Assembly: GCA_944326565.1 (NCBI GenBank)
Contig: CALVEL010000001.1
Coordinates: forward strand, 372,001-436,000
Source of the DNA: Candidatus Gastranaerophilales bacterium
GTDB lineage: Bacteria; Cyanobacteriota; Vampirovibrionia; Gastranaerophilales; Gastranaerophilaceae
Direction: 5' to 3'
DNA: 64,000 nt
The notes beneath the pieces were generated by a model that searched no databases, was not told the origin of the DNA, and saw only the letters and a program-made list of their open reading frames with translations. A program made the position numbers and the translations under genes. Shown here piece by piece: positions 43,932-52,134 of this stretch; position 1 is the first letter of the stretch, and the number at the start of each line of letters is the position of its first letter.

Positions 43932-45317
43932 TTAAGCTAAATATTTTTGCGCTGTTTCTTTATCAAAGACTTCAATACTGTTTTTGGAATGTATGAAAAT
44001 AATACATCCGATAATAGATTTTAATGTCTCAAAATCAGAAATTGACATTTTATTTCGCAAATCTTCCATATTATTTGCCATAAATTCCATTATTATAGTT
44101 TTGTTGTCGTAAACAAGGCTTGAAAAATAATCGAAAGCCTCTTTATTTTTAATTCCTTCAAGATATATTATGTCAGGAGATTGAAATTCAATAAATCTTG
44201 AAGCTTTGTCCATATTAAATCCGACATTTTCATTCAGTTCACATTGATTTACATTTTTAAGATTGTATTTTGCAATACTTTCTAAAGTCATAAGATTTTT
44301 TTTACCTTTAGAGGCTGTCTCAAGTAATATTGAATATATTACATGTGTCTTGCCGCTGAGGGGGGATCCGCATACAAGTATAACCCCTGGAGTATCTAAT
44401 GCATCCTTTAGAATTTTTAGCTGAGCAGAATTATTAATTATATTACTCAAAAGTTTTGGCTGTTTGTATATCTTCAAGAAAATTCTTTCTCCCATAATGG
44501 TCGGGAATGTAGAGATACTAGCTACTACAGATATATCATCTACCTTAAAATTAAGTTTCCCTAGTTGAGGTACTTCACTTACAGAAGGATCAAGGTCTGC
44601 AAGAATTTTTAATTTTGCGATAAATGAAAGCGTTAAAGCATTAGGGATTGTTCCTTTGTTAATAATTTCAACATTTTTCTTGAAATTTACGCCAAGTCCG
44701 CTATCTTCTCTTTGAAATAGGACTTCATGGGTATCTTCAAGTATTGCTTGTTTTAAAATGGCTCTTATAATTTTTTGGATATGTGTATCAGATAAATCTT
44801 CACTGTGAAGCTCATCTCTCCAGTCAAAATTTATACTTGAGCTTTCTGTATAAATTTCTCCTACACTTATGTCATTCGGGTAATATTCATCAATTTTTTT
44901 TAATATTACAGATTCAGAGGCTAATACAGGCTCAATTGAGCAAGCTGCACTTTCTACTATTTTATCAATAGCAAACAAATCTAAAGGATCTGCCATTGCG
45001 ACAGTCAAAGTATCTTCAATTTTAAAAAGCGGCAAAATTTTAAATTTTTTCGCATCTGTATAATTTATATATTTCAGACATTTTGTATCAAGGCTGTAAT
45101 CATCAAGATTTACGAATGGTGTATGTAGTTTGTTCTCTAAAAACTTTATAAGAACTTCTTCAGTCAGCATTCCTGAATTTATCAGAGCTTGACCAATATT
45201 AATATTTTGGGCATTAGCAATCTCCTGAGCTTGTTCAAGAGTCTCATATGGGACTAATCCGGCTCTTACAAGGTCATATTTTAATTTTTCAAGCGTTTTG
45301 TTTGTTACGGTTTCCAT
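43932..45317 (-). CDS. degenerate PilB/GspE-like secretion ATPase
   Basis: A 461-residue protein. The N-terminal 150 residues are an MshEN domain (GLVPYETLEQAQEIANAQNI, INIGQALINSGMLTEEVL) as in type II secretion and type IV pilus assembly ATPases, where it can bind c-di-GMP. The ATPase part has a Walker A GSPLSGKTH near residue 307 in place of GPTGSGKTTT, and a Walker B region PDIIYLEGI in place of PDIILVGEIRD. The Asp and His boxes and the C-terminal zinc Cys motif are not evident, and the protein is about 100 residues shorter than PilB. It may be weakly active or regulatory. It overlaps the upstream response regulator by 29 bases. Confidence 0.72.
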   Translation of the reverse strand: METVTNKTLEKLKYDLVRAGLVPYETLEQAQEIANAQNINIGQALINSGMLTEEVLIKFLENKLHTPFVNLDDYSLDTKCLKYINYTDAKKFKILPLFKIEDTLTVAMADPLDLFAIDKIVESAACSIEPVLASESVILKKIDEYYPNDISVGEIYTESSSINFDWRDELHSEDLSDTHIQKIIRAILKQAILEDTHEVLFQREDSGLGVNFKKNVEIINKGTIPNALTLSFIAKLKILADLDPSVSEVPQLGKLNFKVDDISVVASISTFPTIMGERIFLKIYKQPKLLSNIINNSAQLKILKDALDTPGVILVCGSPLSGKTHVIYSILLETASKGKKNLMTLESIAKYNLKNVNQCELNENVGFNMDKASRFIEFQSPDIIYLEGIKNKEAFDYFSSLVYDNKTIIMEFMANNMEDLRNKMSISDFETLKSIIGCIIFIHSKNSIEVFDKETAQKYLA

Positions 45318-45687
45318 CAATTTCCCTGCTTAAATGTTTTTCGACCAGTCTTAGTACTTCTTCTAAATCAAAAGGTTTTGTGACATATTCATCAGCTCCG
45401 GTCTCTTCTCCTATTAGTTTGTCTTCTTCCTGAGATCTCGCGGTTATCATCAAAATAGGTATATTTTTGTATTTGTTGTCATATTTTAGTAATCTGCTGA
45501 TTTTATATCCGTTAATTTTAGGCATCATTACATCAAGAATAATTAAATCAGGAATCAATTCTTTTGCAAGTTTCAGTCCGTCTTCTCCGTTGAGAGCTGT
45601 ATAGCAGGAGTATCCTGATGTTTCCAATACAAATTTGAGACTTTCAACTATGTCCAATTCATCATCTACAATTAGTATTTTTTTCAT
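45289..45687 (-). CDS. CheY-like response regulator receiver protein
   Basis: A 132-residue stand-alone receiver domain. The acid pocket is VDDE (7-10), the phospho-acceptor Asp is in LIILDVMMPKINGYK (about 52), the switch Thr is in MITARS (about 82) and the Lys in VTKPFDLEE (about 104). There is no output domain. Its end overlaps the start of the PilB-like ATPase, so the two are co-translated, which suggests two-component control of pilus assembly. The hybrid kinase at 47502-49214, also minus strand, is a possible partner but is separated by two plus-strand genes. Confidence 0.92.
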   Translation of the reverse strand: MKKILIVDDELDIVESLKFVLETSGYSCYTALNGEDGLKLAKELIPDLIILDVMMPKINGYKISRLLKYDNKYKNIPILMITARSQEEDKLIGEETGADEYVTKPFDLEEVLRLVEKHLSREIDGNRNKQNA

Positions 45688-45832
45688 ATTTCCCTAATCC
45701 TTTACGGATATTATAGCATATTAAAACCTATCTTCTACATTGTTAAATTTTGTTAATTACTAAAGTAAAAAGCGACAAAAAAATATATCTTCAGCTTTAA
45801 AGTAAAAAACTATAAAAATATAGGAGAAAAGA

Positions 45833-46684
45833 ATGATAAAGTTATTAAATCCAATATTACGTTTTACAGAATTCGAGTCAATGGGGACTTGTAAAAGACT
45901 ACCTGATACAAGAACTACAGAACAGTTAAGAGAATCAATCCATGCTTGGGCAAGACAAATACCAGAAGTAAAACAGATTTTGCCTAAATTAGATAATATG
46001 AATCCGAAACACTTTGGCTTGATTGCAGATACAATAGAATTATCCCAAAAGCCCGCAACTACTTATTTAGACGTTGATATGCTTCATCCGGAAAAAAATA
46101 CTCCGTTTTTCGCTCCTTTAGATAAGCTAATGGCTGTATTTCCGATGATAGGAGATAAAAATCCACATGCATTGGATTTTTCAAAAGAAGTTATTGAAAA
46201 TGCAGGGAAATTAACTTCTAAATTTTTCTTAAAATCAGCTGCAGATTTAGATTTTTTATTGGATAGTGGTGTTGATAAAAATTATGAGCTTGGAACTAAA
46301 GTAGTAGAGCCTCTGGCTAAAAAAATCATTGACGGTCCAAAAGGAAATGAGCCATTGTCTCGTCAGAAAGTTTTTGTAGGGCATGTCCTTTCTCTTATTG
46401 ACAAAGATGCGGATTTGGACAAAATTTCTTTGCTTGAAGAATTATATGGCGTAATGAGAAAGCGTTCAGCGTATGTGTTTGATATGGAAAGCTTTATTAT
46501 GAGCAAAGCTCCTGTAGATGTCATAAAAGAAAATATAAAAACATTAGATGATGATTTGGCCTGGTGTTATTCATTCGGCAAGTGTCTTGATGCAAATGAA
46601 TATTTAATAAGAAATCTGGATGATAAGCGTATTCCTTATTATGGAAAAATAGATGGCAATTTACAATATACATTCAGAAAATAG
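45833..46684 (+). CDS. unknown protein, tandem paralogue 1
   Basis: A 283-residue, soluble protein with no signal peptide. It is clearly paralogous to the next gene: both begin (I)KL..P(I/L)(L)RF..F...G..KR, then have DTRT, WA, EVK, LP, LD.MNPKH, GL.ADTIEL in the same order (conserved block about residues 20-75). The middle is helical. I recognise no domain. GGAG precedes the ATG. Tandem duplication with divergence at the C-terminus suggests paired or diversified roles, perhaps as lineage-specific structural or effector proteins. Confidence 0.65.
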   Translation: MIKLLNPILRFTEFESMGTCKRLPDTRTTEQLRESIHAWARQIPEVKQILPKLDNMNPKHFGLIADTIELSQKPATTYLDVDMLHPEKNTPFFAPLDKLMAVFPMIGDKNPHALDFSKEVIENAGKLTSKFFLKSAADLDFLLDSGVDKNYELGTKVVEPLAKKIIDGPKGNEPLSRQKVFVGHVLSLIDKDADLDKISLLEELYGVMRKRSAYVFDMESFIMSKAPVDVIKENIKTLDDDLAWCYSFGKCLDANEYLIRNLDDKRIPYYGKIDGNLQYTFRK

Positions 46685-46732
46685 TGCGTTATATAAGATA
46701 AATAATTTTAAAAGTAAGAAAAGGAAAATATT

Positions 46733-47515
46733 ATGGCAATTAAATTAACAAGACCTTTGACAAGGTTTGATGGATTTCAAAACTTAGGTGCGTTTAAAAG
46801 ACCAAATGATACAAGAACTGTAGATGAATTAAAAGCGACTATTGAGTTATGGGCAAAGGCTAGTTCTGAGGTAAAAGAATTTTTGCCACAGTTAGACAAA
46901 ATGAATCCTAAACATTTAGGTCTAGTTGCAGATACAATAGAATTAGCTAATAGAAAAGCTTTATTGCCAAATGATATAAATTTAAAATCTCAGACAAGTG
47001 CAGGAAAAACATTATTAGGAGTTTTACTGGATATTTTTCCAAGAGCATCAAAAAACAATCCGAATTCTCTTGATTTTGCACAAGAAGTTATAAATAATAC
47101 AGATGCAATTACATCAAAATTCTTTTTATGGCAAACAACAGGCGGCGTTTTAGAAAATGCGAAAGTTGCTGAACATTTTAAAGTGGCTAAACCTCTTGTT
47201 GAAATTTTTGCAAAAAAAACTTTGGAGCCTCCAAAAATTTATACATTTGAAAATCAAGAAAATTTCATGACACTTGTAAAAAGTGTGATAGATGAAGATG
47301 CAGATCCCAAGAAAGTTTCACTTGTAAAAGATATATATGATAAAATGAATGAAAACGGATTTTTGTATCTTTGGGACTTTGTCTCAGGTAAAGCTCCAAT
47401 CGCAAAGATTGAGGATAATCTTTCAACACTTAATAAAATATCTGAAATGTTTACCAAAACTAGAGAACGCCTTGATGTAGGTGAATATTTGACAAAAAAT
47501 ACTAACTTATACTAA
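46733..47515 (+). CDS. unknown protein, tandem paralogue 2
   Basis: A 260-residue protein, second of the pair. The N-terminal half aligns with 45833-46684 (LTRPLTRFDGF..LGAFKRPNDTRTVDELK..WAKASSEVKEFLPQLDKMNPKHLGLVADTIELA). The C-terminal half is also alignable at SLVKDIYDKMNENGFLYLWD versus SLLEELYGVMRKRSAYVFDM and at the late DVGEYL / DANEYL. AAAAGGAAAAT precedes the ATG. Its stop overlaps the end of the convergent histidine kinase by 14 bases. Function unknown. Confidence 0.65.
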   Translation: MAIKLTRPLTRFDGFQNLGAFKRPNDTRTVDELKATIELWAKASSEVKEFLPQLDKMNPKHLGLVADTIELANRKALLPNDINLKSQTSAGKTLLGVLLDIFPRASKNNPNSLDFAQEVINNTDAITSKFFLWQTTGGVLENAKVAEHFKVAKPLVEIFAKKTLEPPKIYTFENQENFMTLVKSVIDEDADPKKVSLVKDIYDKMNENGFLYLWDFVSGKAPIAKIEDNLSTLNKISEMFTKTRERLDVGEYLTKNTNLY

Positions 47516-49214
47516 TCAAATTTTCTTTAACAGCAGAGGATGCTATCGGTAAAGCAAAGTGAAATTTAGAGCCTTTATTTAATTCACTATCACACCAGAT
47601 AGCTCCTTTGTGTGCTTCCAATAACTGTTTTGCAATTGGCAGGCCTAGACCTGAGCCGCCCACTTTTCTTGAAAGCGAATTCTCAATTTGTGCAAACTTA
47701 TCAAATACATGCAACAGCTCATTTTCGGCAATACCTATTCCTTCGTCTTCAACTGATACGATAATATAATCTCCGCTTAGTTTCTTCATATCATCAAAAA
47801 AGCAAGGATGATATTGTATTTGTGAGGTGTTTTTAAATTCTGTGCTTATTGTTATTTTTTTACCATCAGGAGTGAATTTTATAGCATTTGATAATAAATT
47901 TGTAAGAACTTGTTCAAGTCGCTGAGAATCAGCCATAATTTCAGGAAGGTCAGCTGTCTCATTTACTAAAATTTCAATATTTTTTTCTTTTGCAAGCCCG
48001 GATAAAGCTGATTTTACGTAATCAACAACAGAATGTATATTAACAGGTTTGAAATGGAAATCCATTTTCCCTGCCTCTATTTTGGAAATATCAAGAAGAT
48101 CATTTATTATGCCTGAAAGTCTTGATACATTTTGTTTTGCCATTGATAAAAATTTTTCTGCAGACTGTGAATTCTCTCCACATCTTCCGCTTAGTAAGAT
48201 ATCAATAGAGTTTTTAATTGATGTTAAAGGGGTTCTTAATTCATGGGATACTATTGAAATGAATTCAGATTTTAGTTTTTCAAGTTTTTCAAGTTTTTTG
48301 TTAGTTTCTATGATTTCTTGATATAAAGTTGCACTTTTTAGTGGCAATGAGACTTGTTGCGCTATAGTCTGAAAGCATTTTGCATCTTCTGATGTAAAAT
48401 GCTTTTCTTTAAAAATTTCAATACAACCGTAAAAATTCTCGCCAAGAGCAATTGGTGCAAACATATTATCAAATTGAAATAGAGTAAAATTGAATCTGTT
48501 TGCTGGGTATTTGACGTATTTTATGACTTTTAAAGAATTTTCGTCTATATTATAAGGAATATTTTTGCCCTCAAATAAAGATTTGTAATTCAATACGGTT
48601 CTTAGTTTAATTGCATTCATAAGCTCATCTGATATTTCATAGAGTGAATTTAAAATTAGTACAGGCTCATTATAATTACAAAAAGATAATGTGCAGGTAA
48701 GAGAAAAACTTAGGGATTTATCAAGTCCTTCAATCATATAATCAATCAACTTTTCTTTATCTAAAGTGCCTGCAAATTGTGAACTTGTATTGTACAAAGT
48801 GTTTAGTCGATATAAGCTATCAGCTAAATCTTTGTTTGTATCAGAGAGTTTTTGTAAAGAATTTCTCATTCTCAAATTTATATTAAGTGTAGTTAATATT
48901 AAATCCTCATCAAAATCTTCGGTTATGAACCCATTGATATTTTTAGAAATATCTTTATCAAAAATATCTTTTTCTATAAGTAGAATAATTATAATATTAT
49001 CTTTTATAGATTTGATTTTTTTAATTACTGATATAGCACTTGAAAATTTAATTTTGTTATCAATTAGCACCAAATCATAGTTTTCACTATTAAGCATATC
49101 CTCAATTATGCTAATATCAGCAGAATTACTAAAAATATGAGAATTCTCTAAACATAATTTCTCGTACTTTTTAACTACACTATCTCTATCAGTAATAAGA
49201 AAAATATTAGCCAT
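47502..49214 (-). CDS. hybrid-like sensor histidine kinase (receiver-like, GAF, HisKA, HATPase)
   Basis: A 570-residue soluble kinase. The first 115 residues resemble a receiver domain (NIFLITDRD..DLVLIDNKIK) but the usual pair of acidic residues is only ITDRD, so it may not be phosphorylated. Residues of about 140-300 read as a GAF sensor domain. Then come the dimerisation helix with SIVSHELRTPLTSIKNSIDI (phospho-His near 325) and the ATPase with the N box LTNLLSNAIKFTP and G boxes SVEDEGIGIAENEL and KVGGSGLGLPIAKQLLEAHK. No membrane segment is seen. A stand-alone response regulator lies on the same strand at 45289-45687. Confidence 0.88.
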   Translation of the reverse strand: MANIFLITDRDSVVKKYEKLCLENSHIFSNSADISIIEDMLNSENYDLVLIDNKIKFSSAISVIKKIKSIKDNIIIILLIEKDIFDKDISKNINGFITEDFDEDLILTTLNINLRMRNSLQKLSDTNKDLADSLYRLNTLYNTSSQFAGTLDKEKLIDYMIEGLDKSLSFSLTCTLSFCNYNEPVLILNSLYEISDELMNAIKLRTVLNYKSLFEGKNIPYNIDENSLKVIKYVKYPANRFNFTLFQFDNMFAPIALGENFYGCIEIFKEKHFTSEDAKCFQTIAQQVSLPLKSATLYQEIIETNKKLEKLEKLKSEFISIVSHELRTPLTSIKNSIDILLSGRCGENSQSAEKFLSMAKQNVSRLSGIINDLLDISKIEAGKMDFHFKPVNIHSVVDYVKSALSGLAKEKNIEILVNETADLPEIMADSQRLEQVLTNLLSNAIKFTPDGKKITISTEFKNTSQIQYHPCFFDDMKKLSGDYIIVSVEDEGIGIAENELLHVFDKFAQIENSLSRKVGGSGLGLPIAKQLLEAHKGAIWCDSELNKGSKFHFALPIASSAVKENLISIS

Positions 49215-49379
49215 AATACCATAGTATCAATAAATTTGTATATTGCAAATTCGTAAAAAAATGTTATTTGTGAAAATATTAATTTTTGTAAAAAAATAGA
49301 TCAATATTATAGAATAAATTAAAGAAAACCCAAAAAAGACCGTAAAAGAAGATAAGTATAAAAATAGGAAAGGCACAAA

Positions 49380-51062
49380 ATGGGATTGTCAGCATCACAA
49401 GCAAGATTATTAAGTATAACTTCAAGGTTATCTGATAATGAATTGCGTTCACAGACAATAACTACAGCTAAGATGTCGCTTTCAAGCAGAACGACTGAAG
49501 CTAGTGCTGCCTATATGGATGCTTTAAGTTCAACAAATCTTCTTTTTACGACTTATGACAGTGCTGGTAATAAAGTAACAGAAAAATTAACGGGTACATC
49601 ATTAAGTCAATATGCGCCATTGAAAAACCAATATGGACTTATAAATCAAAATAATCAAATTCTTGTAAGTGAATTAGATGCTACAAATTATGAAAACAGT
49701 GCAAATTTGGAAGAGTTTTTGGATAAATATGGAGTTCTACAGCCTGAAGGTTCAGGGTCTATAGTAGAAGTTAAAAACCCTGAATATGATGTCGCTTGGG
49801 AAGAATATAATAAAGAGTACGGCGAATGGAAAGCCAAAGAGCCCAATAAATACGATGAAAAATATTGGTATGAAACAACAAGTACAGACGATGAGTTATA
49901 TAGAAAATTCAGAGCTGCGTCTCAAAGTTGTTATAATAATGCATTAGGCGGTTCTGCAGGTTGTTATTTGCATGTACTTGCTCATTTAATAGACTTGGAG
50001 TGTGATGGAGACGATGCTCTTGCATCAGCATATCCTAAAAATTATAAAACTACACTGGACCAAGATATAACTATTAATGCTTTTCATATTAATGGCTCAG
50101 CTATTAATGGAGCAGGTATGAGTGATGATATGGTAGAAGTCTCACAAGCTGTATGTGATACCTCAGATGTTATATATGCTGCTGAAAATGATGAAATTAA
50201 GCAAAAACTTATTGATATATTAAATGATCCTGATGCTACTCAAGAAGATATAAATAATGAAATATTAATGAATAACTATTATGTTGATGATTCTGGTGAA
50301 ATTCAATTAAAGACATTGAAACAAAAATGTATTGATATGTTTTATGTATTGTCAAACTACAATACATTAGGACTTGACTATGATAGTGTATTGATACCAC
50401 TTTTAGAAACATTTCAAGATGATATGGAACAAGCATTTACTAAAGAAGTTTTTGACAAAGATTTGTATGAAGATGATTATAATGCATGGCTAGAAGAGGA
50501 ACCTGACAAGCCTGATGTTGCATATTACATAGAGAAAGAAGTACGTGAAATAATTGACAAAGATAAAGGTCAATGGTATGTCAACTTGTGGCACAGAATG
50601 AATGGTGAAAGTGATATAAAAGTTGGTACGACAGATGAAAATGGAAATGTTGTAACTGATGATAAGACAAGTAGTGGCTTGCCACGCTATAAAGTTCTTG
50701 AAGACGGGCTTATGAACAGTCCTGAATGGCTTCAATATGCATTAAATAACGGTACTATTACTCTTGAAAGAGTTGACTTTACAGATCCTACAGAAGAGGG
50801 GACAGGTTTAGCTGATTGTACTTGGAATTCTATAATTTGGACAAGTTCTACAGATATTACTGAAGAAGAAAATGAGGCTGCCGTTGCAGCAGCAGAAGTG
50901 CAATATGAACAAGCCTTGAGAGATATTGAAGCAAAAGATAAACAGTATGATAATCAGTTGAAAATTTTGGATACAGAGCACAATGCACTTCAAACAGAAT
51001 ATGATAGTGTAAAAAGTGTTATAGAAAAGACTATAGAACGTAACTTGAAATTGTATTCATAA
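49380..51062 (+). CDS. large unknown protein with polar-helix ends (flagellin-like layout)
   Basis: A 560-residue protein. It starts MGLSASQARLLSITSRLSDN, then ELRSQTITTAKMSLSSRT, an amphipathic, Ser/Thr-rich helix with no signal peptide. It ends in a coiled-coil stretch (EEENEAAVAAAEVQYEQALR, KQLKILDTEHNALQTEYDSV, KSVIEKTIERNLKLYS). The middle is acidic, Tyr/Asn/Asp-rich, with few Cys. Helical ends with a variable centre are the layout of flagellins, hook-associated and some type III-exported proteins, but I can show no sequence relation. Lineage members of this kind are unassigned to my knowledge. GGAAAGG lies before the ATG. The next gene may be co-transcribed. Confidence 0.6.
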   Translation: MGLSASQARLLSITSRLSDNELRSQTITTAKMSLSSRTTEASAAYMDALSSTNLLFTTYDSAGNKVTEKLTGTSLSQYAPLKNQYGLINQNNQILVSELDATNYENSANLEEFLDKYGVLQPEGSGSIVEVKNPEYDVAWEEYNKEYGEWKAKEPNKYDEKYWYETTSTDDELYRKFRAASQSCYNNALGGSAGCYLHVLAHLIDLECDGDDALASAYPKNYKTTLDQDITINAFHINGSAINGAGMSDDMVEVSQAVCDTSDVIYAAENDEIKQKLIDILNDPDATQEDINNEILMNNYYVDDSGEIQLKTLKQKCIDMFYVLSNYNTLGLDYDSVLIPLLETFQDDMEQAFTKEVFDKDLYEDDYNAWLEEEPDKPDVAYYIEKEVREIIDKDKGQWYVNLWHRMNGESDIKVGTTDENGNVVTDDKTSSGLPRYKVLEDGLMNSPEWLQYALNNGTITLERVDFTDPTEEGTGLADCTWNSIIWTSSTDITEEENEAAVAAAEVQYEQALRDIEAKDKQYDNQLKILDTEHNALQTEYDSVKSVIEKTIERNLKLYS

Positions 51063-51123
51063 CTTTAGGTCATATATTTTCTTAAAAAAATAAAAATAAG
51101 AAGTGTAGTATAAGGAGAATAAA

Positions 51124-52128
51124 ATGGACAAATTTAAAATTAGTCAGTTAAAAGATTACTTTTTAAAGACAAATGAGACAAATGTAAGTTATAAAAATTT
51201 ATCAAAAGAGGATTTATTAAGTCTTGCAATATTATCAGTATTTGACAAAAAAGGCAAAGAAATAAAAGGAAAAAATTATTCATATGAGCGCCCTGATGGT
51301 GTTATAGATGAAAAAGAGCTTAATATAACACAAAAGGAATACGAAAAAGCTATAAAACAAATTTATAAAGAGCTCAAAAAAGAGACCGGCAATGAAATAA
51401 GTTCATTAAAAATGCCCTCATATGCTGATTTACAAGCAATGATGGCGAATGATAAAAAAATAGATCTTAAAGAGCTAAAGATATTTGCTTCAAATGGCAT
51501 AGTAAAAAAAGATGGAGCCGAAAAACCGAGACCGGTATTGATTCCTGAAAAAACAGGCAACAATAACCTATCTGATGATGAAAAAGTGAATTTTATAAAT
51601 AATGCAATGATTAATCACGAAGATGAAATTTATCGTATTCAAGATATGGTTGAGGCAGCAGAAAAAAGAGGTGAAACACTTTCATTTGTTGCTCTTGCGC
51701 AAATAAAAGATTTACAGAGTAAAATTGATGAGTTTACACCAGACGATAATGTAGCTTTTAATCTGCAAGACGGTCTTGATGGAAAACAGTTTAATGAAAA
51801 TGGGCAAATGATTACAAGAATTAATAATCATGCTGGATTTTACGAAAAATACAAGTACGATACTCCCCAAGATAAAGAGTATTCAGAAATGATGCGCTAT
51901 AAAGGTAATGGCTATAAAGCCGAGTATTGGCGTATGGAAACTATACAGAATTCTAACGGACAATCTGTAAAAGGCAAAGTGCAATATATATTGGATGAAA
52001 ATGAAAAAATATATAAAATAGTGTTGCCTCCAAATGCTGAAAAAAATCAGGATATTGAAGATTTTAATGCATATATGTTGTATAATAGGGTTCTAAAATA
52101 TGATTCAGAGCTCCCTGAAGATGAATAA
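51124..52128 (+). CDS. unknown Lys/Glu-rich protein with an EF-hand-like segment
   Basis: A 334-residue soluble protein with AAGGAGA before the ATG, 61 bases after the previous gene. Residues about 35-65 (SVFDKKGKEIKG, then RPDGVIDEKEL) contain a DxxGxIDxxEL-like loop resembling a calcium-binding EF hand or dockerin half-site, but only one poor loop is visible. The C-terminal half has NGQMITRINNHAGFYEKYKY and a Tyr/Asp/Glu-rich end. No domain is firmly recognised. It may act with the protein at 49380. Convergent with rel, 6 bases apart. Confidence 0.6.
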   Translation: MDKFKISQLKDYFLKTNETNVSYKNLSKEDLLSLAILSVFDKKGKEIKGKNYSYERPDGVIDEKELNITQKEYEKAIKQIYKELKKETGNEISSLKMPSYADLQAMMANDKKIDLKELKIFASNGIVKKDGAEKPRPVLIPEKTGNNNLSDDEKVNFINNAMINHEDEIYRIQDMVEAAEKRGETLSFVALAQIKDLQSKIDEFTPDDNVAFNLQDGLDGKQFNENGQMITRINNHAGFYEKYKYDTPQDKEYSEMMRYKGNGYKAEYWRMETIQNSNGQSVKGKVQYILDENEKIYKIVLPPNAEKNQDIEDFNAYMLYNRVLKYDSELPEDE

Positions 52129-52134
52129 TAGATT

